Positions 37,783 to 44,426 of a DNA stretch of 64,000 nt are shown in pieces (positions within the stretch are counted from its first letter, which is position 1; every line of letters begins with the position of its first letter). The notes below the pieces were generated by a model. It was given only the letters and a program-made list of their open reading frames with translations. It ran no database searches and had not been told where the DNA came from. Location: the NCBI RefSeq assembly GCF_014904745.1, contig NZ_JACZCS010000011.1:62001-126000 (forward strand), in the 5' to 3' direction. The translations under genes were made by a program, and so were the position numbers. Origin of the DNA: Oricola nitratireducens. GTDB lineage: Bacteria; Pseudomonadota; Alphaproteobacteria; Rhizobiales; Rhizobiaceae.

Positions 37783-38220
37783 ATGACGGCATTCGGCGCC
37801 TATGCAGGCTTGTTCGCGATCGCCTTTTTGGCCGCAACGATCTTCCCGGCTCAATCCGAACTTGGCCTGTCGGCGCTGCTGCTCGGCGGGGAACACCCCG
37901 TCTGGGCGCTGCTCGCCGCCGCAAGCCTCGGCAACACGCTGGGCGCGGTCGTCAACTGGGTGCTCGGCCGTGGCATCGAGAAATTCCGGCACCGCCGCTG
38001 GTTTCCGGCGAGCGAGGCACAGCTCGCGCGGGCGACACGCTGGTACTCCCGATGGGGCCGCTGGAGCCTGCTGTTGAGCTGGATGCCGTTCGGCGGCGAT
38101 GCGCTGACGCTCATCGCGGGCGTGCTGCGCGAACCCCTGCCCTCGTTCCTGGCCCTGGTCGCGGCCGCCAAGACATTGCGCTATCTCGCCGTCGCCGCGC
38201 TGGTGTTGCAGTGGCCGTAA
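37783..38220 (+). CDS. yqaA: YqaA-family membrane protein
   Basis: A 145-residue protein with four predicted membrane segments, from the VTT/DedA-related YqaA group. Seen are LAATIFPAQSELGLSALL, ASLGNTLGAVVNWVLGRGIEKF and YSRWGRWSLLLSWMPFGGDALTLIAGVL with the conserved Trp-x-Pro-x-x-Gly-Asp turn. DedA-like proteins help recycle or flip membrane lipids; YqaA itself is uncharacterised. ATG 37783 matches the usual family start. Its stop is only 3 nt from the convergent aldehyde dehydrogenase stop. Confidence 0.85.
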   Translation: MTAFGAYAGLFAIAFLAATIFPAQSELGLSALLLGGEHPVWALLAAASLGNTLGAVVNWVLGRGIEKFRHRRWFPASEAQLARATRWYSRWGRWSLLLSWMPFGGDALTLIAGVLREPLPSFLALVAAAKTLRYLAVAALVLQWP

Positions 38221-38223
38221 CGG

Positions 38224-39642
38224 CTACATGATGCGCGGCAAAAGCTTTTTGAACACAGCGAGCGACGTCTTGTAGGGCGGGTATTTCAGCTTCAGATCGA
38301 GCCATGTCCCGCGCCGGACGATCGCCCGGCGATGCGAGAACGTGTCGAAGCCGGCCTTGCCGTGATAGGCGCCCATGCCGCTGTCGCCGACGCCACCGAA
38401 GGGCAGTTCCAGATTGAGCAACTGGGCGAAAATGTCGTTGACGCTGGCCCCACCCGACGACACCCCGTGGAGCACCTTGTCGGCGCGGTTCCCGTCCGCC
38501 GTGAAGATGTAGAGGGCGAGTGGTTTCGGCCGCTCCTGCAGCCTGGCGATCTCCGCATCGAGATCGTCATAGACGACAACCGGCAGAACGGGGCCGAAGA
38601 TCTCGTCCGCCATGACCGGGTCGTCCCAGCCAATATCGGCGATCACGGTCGGCGCAAAGTAGCGTTGCGCCCGGTCGATCTCGCCGCCGGCGACCACCCT
38701 GCCCCGGTCCAGAAACGACGCGAGGCGATCGAAATGGCGTTCGTTGACGATGCGGGCATAGTCCGCGCTCTTCGCCGGATCGGCGCCGTAAAATTCCGTG
38801 AGCGCCGCCCTGAGCGCGCCGAGGAACGCCGCCTCGGCGGATCGCTCGACAAGGAGGAAGTCGGGTGAGATGCAGGTCTGGCCGGCATTGAAATACTTGC
38901 CCCAGGCGATGCGCCGCGCCGCCGTCTTCATGTCGGTATCGGCGGCGACGATGCAGGGGTTCTTGCCGCCGAGTTCGAGGGTCACGGGCGTCAGATGTTC
39001 GGCAGCCGCCGCCATGACGATCTTGCCGATCTTCGTGCCGCCAGTGAAAAACAAATAGTCGAAATCCTGACCGAGCAACGCCTGTGTCGGTTCGATCCCG
39101 CCCTCGACGACCGCCAGAATGTTCGGATCGAAGGTCTTGCGGATCATGCCGGCGAGGAGAGTGGAGGTAGCGGGCGCCAGTTCCGACGGCTTGACGACGG
39201 CGCAGTTGCCCGCCGCGATCGCCGCAACGACGGGAGCGAGAACCAACTGCAGCGGATAGTTCCACGGCCCGATGACCAGGACGCTGCCGAACGGCTCGGG
39301 AACGACATGGCTCGACGCCGGAAACAGCAGCCGGGGGCTGCGCGCGCGTTTCGGCCGCGCCCAGCCGGCAAGCCGCCTCAGCGCGGTGTCGATCTCGATC
39401 AGCACGACCGCGATCTCGCTGGAATAGGCTTCGGCGGGCGGGCGGCCGAGATCGCGGCGCAGCGCTTCCAGAATGTCGGTCTCGTGGGATACGAGCATGG
39501 CGCGCAGAGTGCGAAGCTGGCGCCGGCGGAAATCGAGATCGCGGGTTGCGCCGGTGCGGAAGAAGCGCCGCTGCGTTTCGGCCAGCCTGCCGATCTCCGT
39601 CGCGTTCGGCGCGGCAACGTTTCCGGCTGCGTGTATCGTCAT
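38224..39642 (-). CDS. ALDH3-type aldehyde dehydrogenase (coniferyl aldehyde dehydrogenase-like)
   Basis: A 472-residue NAD(P)-dependent dehydrogenase of the short, class 3 type. It shows PFGSVLVIGPWNYPLQLVLAP, VVKPSELAPAT, FFTGGTKIGKIVM, VTLELGGKNPCIV (catalytic Glu) and KYFNAGQTCISPDF (catalytic Cys), and the late PFGGVGDSGMGAYHGKAGFDTFSHRR. This subgroup oxidises fatty or aromatic aldehydes; coniferyl aldehyde dehydrogenase is a close annotation. It is divergent from the ars cluster across 141 nt containing an ArsR-type operator, which is nearer to arsR. ATG 39642 is chosen over an upstream ORF start. Confidence 0.92.
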   Translation of the reverse strand: MTIHAAGNVAAPNATEIGRLAETQRRFFRTGATRDLDFRRRQLRTLRAMLVSHETDILEALRRDLGRPPAEAYSSEIAVVLIEIDTALRRLAGWARPKRARSPRLLFPASSHVVPEPFGSVLVIGPWNYPLQLVLAPVVAAIAAGNCAVVKPSELAPATSTLLAGMIRKTFDPNILAVVEGGIEPTQALLGQDFDYLFFTGGTKIGKIVMAAAAEHLTPVTLELGGKNPCIVAADTDMKTAARRIAWGKYFNAGQTCISPDFLLVERSAEAAFLGALRAALTEFYGADPAKSADYARIVNERHFDRLASFLDRGRVVAGGEIDRAQRYFAPTVIADIGWDDPVMADEIFGPVLPVVVYDDLDAEIARLQERPKPLALYIFTADGNRADKVLHGVSSGGASVNDIFAQLLNLELPFGGVGDSGMGAYHGKAGFDTFSHRRAIVRRGTWLDLKLKYPPYKTSLAVFKKLLPRIM

Positions 39643-39745
39643 GCCAGTTTCCCTTTCCGGAACCCGTTTCTTGGCATTGTCAAGATTAATCCCACTCTGC
39701 GGAGATACCAAGACGAAACGTGTAACGCGACAGTTTGTTGCGCCG

Positions 39746-39765
39746 ATATTGACATTCTTCAATAT
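39746..39765. promoter_or_regulatory. Candidate ArsR operator/promoter of the ars cluster
   Basis: A perfect dyad ATATTGA-CATTCT-TCAATAT lies 18 bp before the arsR ATG. A TTGACA (39749-39754), identical to the -35 consensus, is embedded in it; a -10 17 bp further is poor (AATTCT). The surrounding 60 bp is AT-rich, unlike the coding sequence. Repression by the ArsR encoded next to it is inferred. Confidence 0.6.
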
Positions 39766-39783
39766 ATCAATAATTCTTGAATT

Positions 39784-40116
39784 ATGGATAAGTCACATGT
39801 AATCGACGCGCTGCACGCGCTGGCCCAGGAAACGCGGCTGGATGTCTTCCGTTTGCTGGTGAAACAGGGCGAAGCCGGCATGGCCGCGGGCGACATCGCC
39901 GAGACGCTCGGCGTCCGGCAAAACACGATGTCGGCCAATCTCGCCGTTCTGGCGCGCGCCGGCATGGTGCGCAGCGAACGCGAGGGCCGAGTCATCCGCT
40001 ATTTCGCCGATTTCGACGGGATGCGCGGCCTGCTCGCCTTTCTGATGGAAGACTGCTGCGGCGGCAATCCGCAGCTTTGCCAACCGGTTTTGGATGAAAT
40101 CGTCTGCGCTTGCTAG
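39784..40116 (+). CDS. arsR: Arsenic-responsive repressor ArsR
   Basis: A 110-residue winged-helix repressor: ALHALAQETRLDVFRLLVKQG, HTH AAGDIAETLGVRQNTMSANL, wing VRSEREGRVIRYFAD. It lacks the E. coli-type CVC motif in the DNA helix. Instead there is a C-terminal cysteine group Cys91, Cys92, Cys99 (DCCGGNPQLC) plus Cys108 and Cys110, like the Cys95/96/102 As(III) site of Acidithiobacillus ferrooxidans ArsR. It heads the arsenic cluster with 11 nt to arsC1. Confidence 0.92.
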   Translation: MDKSHVIDALHALAQETRLDVFRLLVKQGEAGMAAGDIAETLGVRQNTMSANLAVLARAGMVRSEREGRVIRYFADFDGMRGLLAFLMEDCCGGNPQLCQPVLDEIVCAC

Positions 40117-40127
40117 GGAGGCTCCGC

Positions 40128-40646
40128 ATGGCTGACAAAGTGTATAACGTGCTGTTTCTGTGCACCGGAAACTCCGCCCGCTCGGTTCTGGCCGAAGCGA
40201 TCCTCAACCGCGAGGGAATGGGCCGGTTCAAGGCCTGGTCGGCCGGGTCGCACCCGAAGGGCGAGGTCCACCCCTATACGCTGGCACTGCTCGAAAACCT
40301 CAATTTCGACACGTCCTTCGCGCGCTCCAAGAGCTGGGACGAATTCGCCATCCCCGGCGCGCCGGCGATGGATTTCGTCTTCACGGTCTGCGACCAGGCC
40401 GCCGCGGAAGCCTGCCCCGTCTGGCCTGGCCAGCCGATGACAGCCCACTGGGGCGTGCCGGATCCGGCCGCGGTCGAAGGCAACGAGGCCGAAAAACGCC
40501 TCGCCTTCTCCGACACGTTCCGCATGCTCAAGAACCGCATCTCGGTGTTCACGAGCCTGCCGATCGCTTCGCTCGACAGCCTCGCGCTTCAAAGACAACT
40601 CGACGATATCGGCCGGAAAGTCGAATCCCTTCAAACACATTCGTGA
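40128..40646 (+). CDS. arsC: Arsenate reductase, LMW-phosphatase/thioredoxin type, copy 1
   Basis: A 172-residue protein that reduces arsenate to arsenite. The P-loop is [11 protein letters not shown] (Cys12 to Arg18), and the redox relay cysteines are in [17 protein letters not shown], ahead of AHWGVPDPA. This is the thioredoxin-coupled fold related to low-molecular-weight phosphatases (ArsC, pI258 class). AGGGAGG precedes ATG 40128 by about 4 nt. It is one of two tandem copies of equal length; the second follows after 5 nt. Confidence 0.93.
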   Translation: MADKVYNVLFLCTGNSARSVLAEAILNREGMGRFKAWSAGSHPKGEVHPYTLALLENLNFDTSFARSKSWDEFAIPGAPAMDFVFTVCDQAAAEACPVWPGQPMTAHWGVPDPAAVEGNEAEKRLAFSDTFRMLKNRISVFTSLPIASLDSLALQRQLDDIGRKVESLQTHS

Positions 40647-40651
40647 GTTTC

Positions 40652-41170
40652 ATGAAGAACATTCTCATTCTGTGCACCGCCAATTCCGCGCGGTCGATCC
40701 TCGGCGAGGCAATTCTGGCGAAGCTCGGCGAAGGCCGCGTGAACGCGTTTTCCGCCGGCTCGACGCCGCGCGGGACGCCCAATCCGGACGGGCTCGCGCT
40801 GTTGAAGGAATACGGCCACGACACGGGCCGCTTCCGTTCCAAGTCCTGGTCGGAATTCGAGGGACCGGACGCGCCGAAAATGGATATCGTCATCACGGTC
40901 TGCGACAATGCCGCCGGCGAGACCTGTCCGTTCTGGCCGGGCGCGCCGGTGCAGGCGCATTGGGGCATTCCCGACCCCGCAGGCAAGGGCGACGCGCCCG
41001 AGGAACGCCGCGCGGCCTTCGCCGAGACCTACCGCCTGCTCGAGGCGCGCATCCGCGCGCTGATGACCCTGCCCTTCGAGGAGATGAACCCGAAGGATCT
41101 CAAAACCGCGCTCAACACGATCGGCGCCATGGAAGGCGCGACGGACCTCGCCGCGTCATACGCAAGCTAG
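40652..41170 (+). CDS. arsC: Arsenate reductase, LMW-phosphatase/thioredoxin type, copy 2
   Basis: A 172-residue paralogue of the preceding gene, with [12 protein letters not shown] (Cys8 to Arg14), [18 protein letters not shown] and [12 protein letters not shown]. All active-site and relay Cys positions are kept, so both copies should be active. The two are clearly diverged, meaning an old duplication or separate acquisition rather than a fresh copy. ATG 40652 lies 5 nt past the first copy; a GTG three codons earlier is possible. arsH begins 8 nt after its stop. Confidence 0.92.
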   Translation: MKNILILCTANSARSILGEAILAKLGEGRVNAFSAGSTPRGTPNPDGLALLKEYGHDTGRFRSKSWSEFEGPDAPKMDIVITVCDNAAGETCPFWPGAPVQAHWGIPDPAGKGDAPEERRAAFAETYRLLEARIRALMTLPFEEMNPKDLKTALNTIGAMEGATDLAASYAS

Positions 41171-41178
41171 AAGGCCGC

Positions 41179-41907
41179 ATGGACTGGAAAGACGATTCAA
41201 GCCTGCCGAACCTGGCAGACGACCTCCTGCACGACATCGACAACGCAGCGCTGTTCAACACCGCGCCGTCCAAACACAAGCCGCGCGTGCTGATGCTATA
41301 CGGCTCGCTGCGCGAGCGCTCCTATAGCAGGCTCGTGACCTACGAGGCCGCGCGCGTGCTCGACCGGCTCGGCGCGGAGGTGCGGATATTCGATCCGGAC
41401 GGCCTTCCGCTGCCCGACTCGACCGAGCCCGACCACCCGAAGGTGCAGGAATTGCGCGAATTATCGCTGTGGTCGGAGGCGCATGTCTGGTGTTCGCCGG
41501 AACGCCACGGCGCGATGACCGGCATCATGAAGGCGCAGATCGACTGGCTTCCACTGTCGCCGATCGGCGGCATACGGCCGACCCAGGGACGCACGCTCGC
41601 GGTGATGCAGGTCTGCGGCGGGTCACAAAGCTTCAATGCGGTCAACCAGATGCGCATTCTCGGGCGCTGGATGCGCATGATCACCATTCCCAACCAGTCC
41701 TCGATCGCCAAGGCATGGCTGGAATTCGACGACGCCGGGCGGATGAAACCGTCGCCCTATTACAACCGCGTCGTCGACGTCATGGAGGAACTGATGAAGT
41801 TCACGCTGCTGACCCGCGACATATCGGGCTATCTGACCGACCGGTACTCGGAACGCGTGGAAACCGCCGAGGACGTCCACAAGCGGGTCAGTCTTAAGAG
41901 CATCTGA
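41179..41907 (+). CDS. arsH: ArsH, NADPH-dependent FMN reductase of organoarsenical resistance
   Basis: A 242-residue flavodoxin-like protein with the FMN loop [20 protein letters not shown], then [24 protein letters not shown] and [16 protein letters not shown], which are ArsH hallmarks. ArsH oxidises trivalent methyl- and aromatic arsenicals to less toxic pentavalent forms. The gene is last in arsR-arsC-arsC-arsH. An arsenite exporter (ArsB, Acr3) or AqpS channel, usual in such clusters, is not present on either side in this window. Confidence 0.95.
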   Translation: MDWKDDSSLPNLADDLLHDIDNAALFNTAPSKHKPRVLMLYGSLRERSYSRLVTYEAARVLDRLGAEVRIFDPDGLPLPDSTEPDHPKVQELRELSLWSEAHVWCSPERHGAMTGIMKAQIDWLPLSPIGGIRPTQGRTLAVMQVCGGSQSFNAVNQMRILGRWMRMITIPNQSSIAKAWLEFDDAGRMKPSPYYNRVVDVMEELMKFTLLTRDISGYLTDRYSERVETAEDVHKRVSLKSI

Positions 41908-41989
41908 TCGCCGCTCCGGCCGATGTCGGCCTGACGTCAAATTTGGCCGCAACGGCGATTGTATCCGTGCGCGCCCTTGTCTACAGTTC

Positions 41990-42175
41990 GAGTCCCAGGT
42001 TCCATGAAGGCCAAGCCTTCTGGATTAAAAGGGAACACGGTAGGGACGACCCGAAGGGGGCCCGATCCGTGACTGCCCACGCAACTGTGAGCGTGAGCCG
42101 CATCCATTGTGCCACTGGGTTTGACCTGGGAAGGCGGGTGACGGCGTCGAAGCGCGAGTCAGGAGACCTGCCCGG
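41990..42175 (+). ncRNA. Cobalamin riboswitch
   Basis: The 5' leader holds the conserved B12-element parts in order: CAGGT (41996) pairing with ACCTG (42166-42170) as P1, GGGAACACGGT (42031), CGACCCGAAGGGGG, CCGTGACTGCCC, GCAACTGTGAGCG (from 42081), GCCACTGGG (42111), GGGAAGGCGGGTG (42128) and CGAGTCAGGAGACCTGCC (from 42155). It ends about 75 nt before the CbiM-like start. The intervening GC-rich hairpin around 42187-42212 may be the expression platform. It should repress the permease when adenosyl- or hydroxocobalamin is plentiful. Confidence 0.93.
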
Positions 42176-42246
42176 GAAAACCGCAATGGCGGCCGCTTTG
42201 GCGCGCCGCCCTCCAAATGCACGATGGGTGCAGGAAGGAACTGACC

Positions 42247-42927
42247 ATGCATATCGAACCCGGCGTCGTCGACGGCGCCAAGATTGTCCTCAGCTACGCA
42301 ACCGCCGCAGGCTCCGTCGGACTGGCGGGCAAGATGGCGGCCGACACGATCCGCAACGGTGGCGTCGCATCGCTTGCCGCACGCTCGGTGATGACGACGG
42401 CGCTCGTCTTCTGCTTCTTCCAGGTGCTGCCGCACCATCCGGTCGGCGTGTCGGAAGTCCACCTGATTCTCGGCTCGACGCTCTATCTGATCTTCGGCGG
42501 CGGACCTGCCGCGATCGGGCTCGCGCTCGGCCTTCTGATCCAGGGCCTGTTCTTCGCGCCGTTCGACCTGCCGCAATACGGCATGAACGTCACGACGCTG
42601 ATCGTGCCGCTGTTCGCGATGGGCATGCTGGCGAAACGCATCATTCCCGCCGACATCGCCTACAAGGATGTCGCCTATCGCCAAGCGCTCGCGCTTTCGA
42701 CCACCTATCAGGGCGGCATCGTCGCATGGGTGGCGTTCTGGGCCATCTACGGCCACGGTTTCGGCGCGGCGAACCTGGCGCAGGTCGCCTCCTTCGGCCT
42801 CGCCTACATGACGGTGATCATCGTCGAGCCGCTCGTCGATCTCGGCGTGCTTGCCGTCGCGAAGAACCTGCATCGCCTGACCGACAACGCGCTTTTCGAA
42901 CAGCGTCTGCACCACGCAGCGGCCTGA
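42247..42927 (+). CDS. cbiM: CbiM-like energy-coupling-factor permease (cobalt uptake)
   Basis: A 226-residue membrane protein with about six helices. It begins MHIEPGVVDGAKIVLSYATA, retaining the N-terminal Met-His of the CbiM family that binds the metal, and has PHHPVGVSEVHLILGSTLYLIFGGGPAAIG in the CbiM order. AGGAAGGA lies 7 nt before ATG 42247. The upstream cobalamin riboswitch supports a role in cobalt supply for B12. No CbiN, CbiQ or CbiO gene is adjacent, so it either works alone or shares components encoded elsewhere. Confidence 0.85.
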   Translation: MHIEPGVVDGAKIVLSYATAAGSVGLAGKMAADTIRNGGVASLAARSVMTTALVFCFFQVLPHHPVGVSEVHLILGSTLYLIFGGGPAAIGLALGLLIQGLFFAPFDLPQYGMNVTTLIVPLFAMGMLAKRIIPADIAYKDVAYRQALALSTTYQGGIVAWVAFWAIYGHGFGAANLAQVASFGLAYMTVIIVEPLVDLGVLAVAKNLHRLTDNALFEQRLHHAAA

Positions 42928-42938
42928 TTTTCGACCCG

Positions 42939-42968
42939 GTCTCCGGCGGCAACGCCGGAGACATTTTT
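42939..42968 (+). terminator. Intrinsic terminator after the CbiM-like gene
   Basis: GTCTCCGGC (42939-42947), loop GGCAAC, GCCGGAGAC (42954-42962), then ATTTTT. The 9-bp GC-rich stem plus T-tract 12 nt after the stop is a good Rho-independent terminator for the plus strand. It ends at the convergent HD-GYP stop. Confidence 0.85.
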
Positions 42969-44374
42969 CAGGCGGCGATTTCCGCCGTTCCGGCCGCCGG
43001 TCCCAATTTCGCGAGCCCCTTCTTCAGCGCCGCGACGCAATCGGGATCGAATGCCGTCCCGACATCCCCCTCGATGATCTCCAGCGCTTTCGCGACCGGC
43101 ATCGCCGCCCGATAAGGCCGTTCGGCGGCCAGTGCGTCGAACACATCGGCGACCGTAAGGATTCGCGTCTCGAGGCAGATTTCATCGCCTTTCAGACCAT
43201 AGGGATAACCCCTGCCGTCAAGCCGCTCGTGATGTGCGCCGGCAATCGGCGCGATGTCCGCGAAGGCGGAGACGCGTTCGAGGATGCGTTCGCTGTGCCG
43301 GGGGTGTTCGCGGATGGCTTGCCATTCGCGGTCGTCGAGCTTGCCGGGCTTGTCAAGCACCTGATTGCTGACGGCGAGCTTGCCGATATCGTGCAGGAGC
43401 GCGGCGCGGCGAAGCCAGCGCCGGTGTGCCGGCTCGAGGCCCAGTTCCTCGGCGATCATGTCGGCATAAAGCGTCACGCGGCTGGAATGATTGGCGGTAA
43501 ACGGGCTCTTCGCGTCGACGACATCGGCGAAGGCAGAGGCCACATCGTCGAGATAGGCCTCGTCGACGGTAATCTCCTGCACCGCCGGCTCCATCGCGTA
43601 GATACGTTCGGCGAGATCGTCGGCGGCGAGACCGGCCCAGAAGCCCTCGTCGTCCTGCACCCGCAGGAAGGTCTCCACCAGATAGGGATCGAACCAGGTT
43701 CCCTCGCGGGCCTGCACCTCCGCAACCGCCGCCTCGCGGCCCTGCTCGGAGAGGAAGACGTCGACCACCTGCGCGAGAAGCGCGATATTGGCGTTTTGCG
43801 GAATGGCTCCGGCCTGGAGACGGTCCGGCTTGCCGGAGCCGTCCCAATGCTCGTCGAGCGCGCGGATGCCGTCCTGAACCGCATCAGAGAAGCCGAGCTT
43901 GGCGGCGATGTCCGCGCCGCGGTGGCAGCGCGTCTCGATCAGTTCGCGCGAGATTTCACCGCCGTTGCGCAGGATGTTGACGATGGCGCGCAGCCGCTCG
44001 CTCAATCCGGATTCCAGCCCGGTCTTCGCGAAGACGAAGCGCAAGGCGGCGCCGAGGCTGCCGTCGATGGTCTTGAAATCGTGTTTGAATGTTAGGTCGT
44101 CGGTCAGATAGAGCTCGCAAATGCGCGCGGCATTGCTGCTGCAGCCGAGATCCTTGAGCAGAAGCGTGAAATAGAGATCGCCGAGTTCGCGTGGACCAAG
44201 CCCCAGCGCCTTGCCGACATGCGTGCCGATCCAGCAGCATCGAAGGCAATGGCCTTCCGGCTGGCCCTCGGTGATGTCGAGCGCATGGCTAAGCGCACCG
44301 AGAATTTCGGAAAGGCGGAACGACGTCTTGCCGGGCCGGCCGGTCATGGCCCGATATCGCGATTGTGCAGTCAT
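42968..44374 (-). CDS. Tandem HD protein with C-terminal HD-GYP domain (probable c-di-GMP phosphodiesterase)
   Basis: A 468-residue cytosolic protein. The C-terminal domain has SRVTLYADMIAEEL, RRAALLHDIGKLAVSN (about residue 325), HPRHSERILERV, AGAHHERLDGRGYPYGL (GYP near 386) and ILTVADVFDALAAERPYR, a full HD-GYP set. The N-terminal half (20-260) resembles an older HD fold but only partly keeps metal ligands (GHCLRCCWIG, LLLKDLGCSSN in place of HD-x-GK, CHRGADIAAKLGF, LDEHWDGSGKPD), so it is probably a regulatory pseudo-domain. Output would be cyclic-di-GMP hydrolysis. Start ATG 44374. Confidence 0.88.
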   Translation of the reverse strand: MTAQSRYRAMTGRPGKTSFRLSEILGALSHALDITEGQPEGHCLRCCWIGTHVGKALGLGPRELGDLYFTLLLKDLGCSSNAARICELYLTDDLTFKHDFKTIDGSLGAALRFVFAKTGLESGLSERLRAIVNILRNGGEISRELIETRCHRGADIAAKLGFSDAVQDGIRALDEHWDGSGKPDRLQAGAIPQNANIALLAQVVDVFLSEQGREAAVAEVQAREGTWFDPYLVETFLRVQDDEGFWAGLAADDLAERIYAMEPAVQEITVDEAYLDDVASAFADVVDAKSPFTANHSSRVTLYADMIAEELGLEPAHRRWLRRAALLHDIGKLAVSNQVLDKPGKLDDREWQAIREHPRHSERILERVSAFADIAPIAGAHHERLDGRGYPYGLKGDEICLETRILTVADVFDALAAERPYRAAMPVAKALEIIEGDVGTAFDPDCVAALKKGLAKLGPAAGTAEIAA

Positions 44375-44426
44375 GCTCACTCCGGTCGCCGGCCGGAGCA
44401 AACCACGAACCGGTTAAACAACGGTG

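Noticed and set aside
41918-41931. GGCCGA-TG-TCGGCC stem after arsH as a terminator
   Set aside because: No T-tract follows; could assist Rho-dependent ending but cannot be supported as intrinsic.
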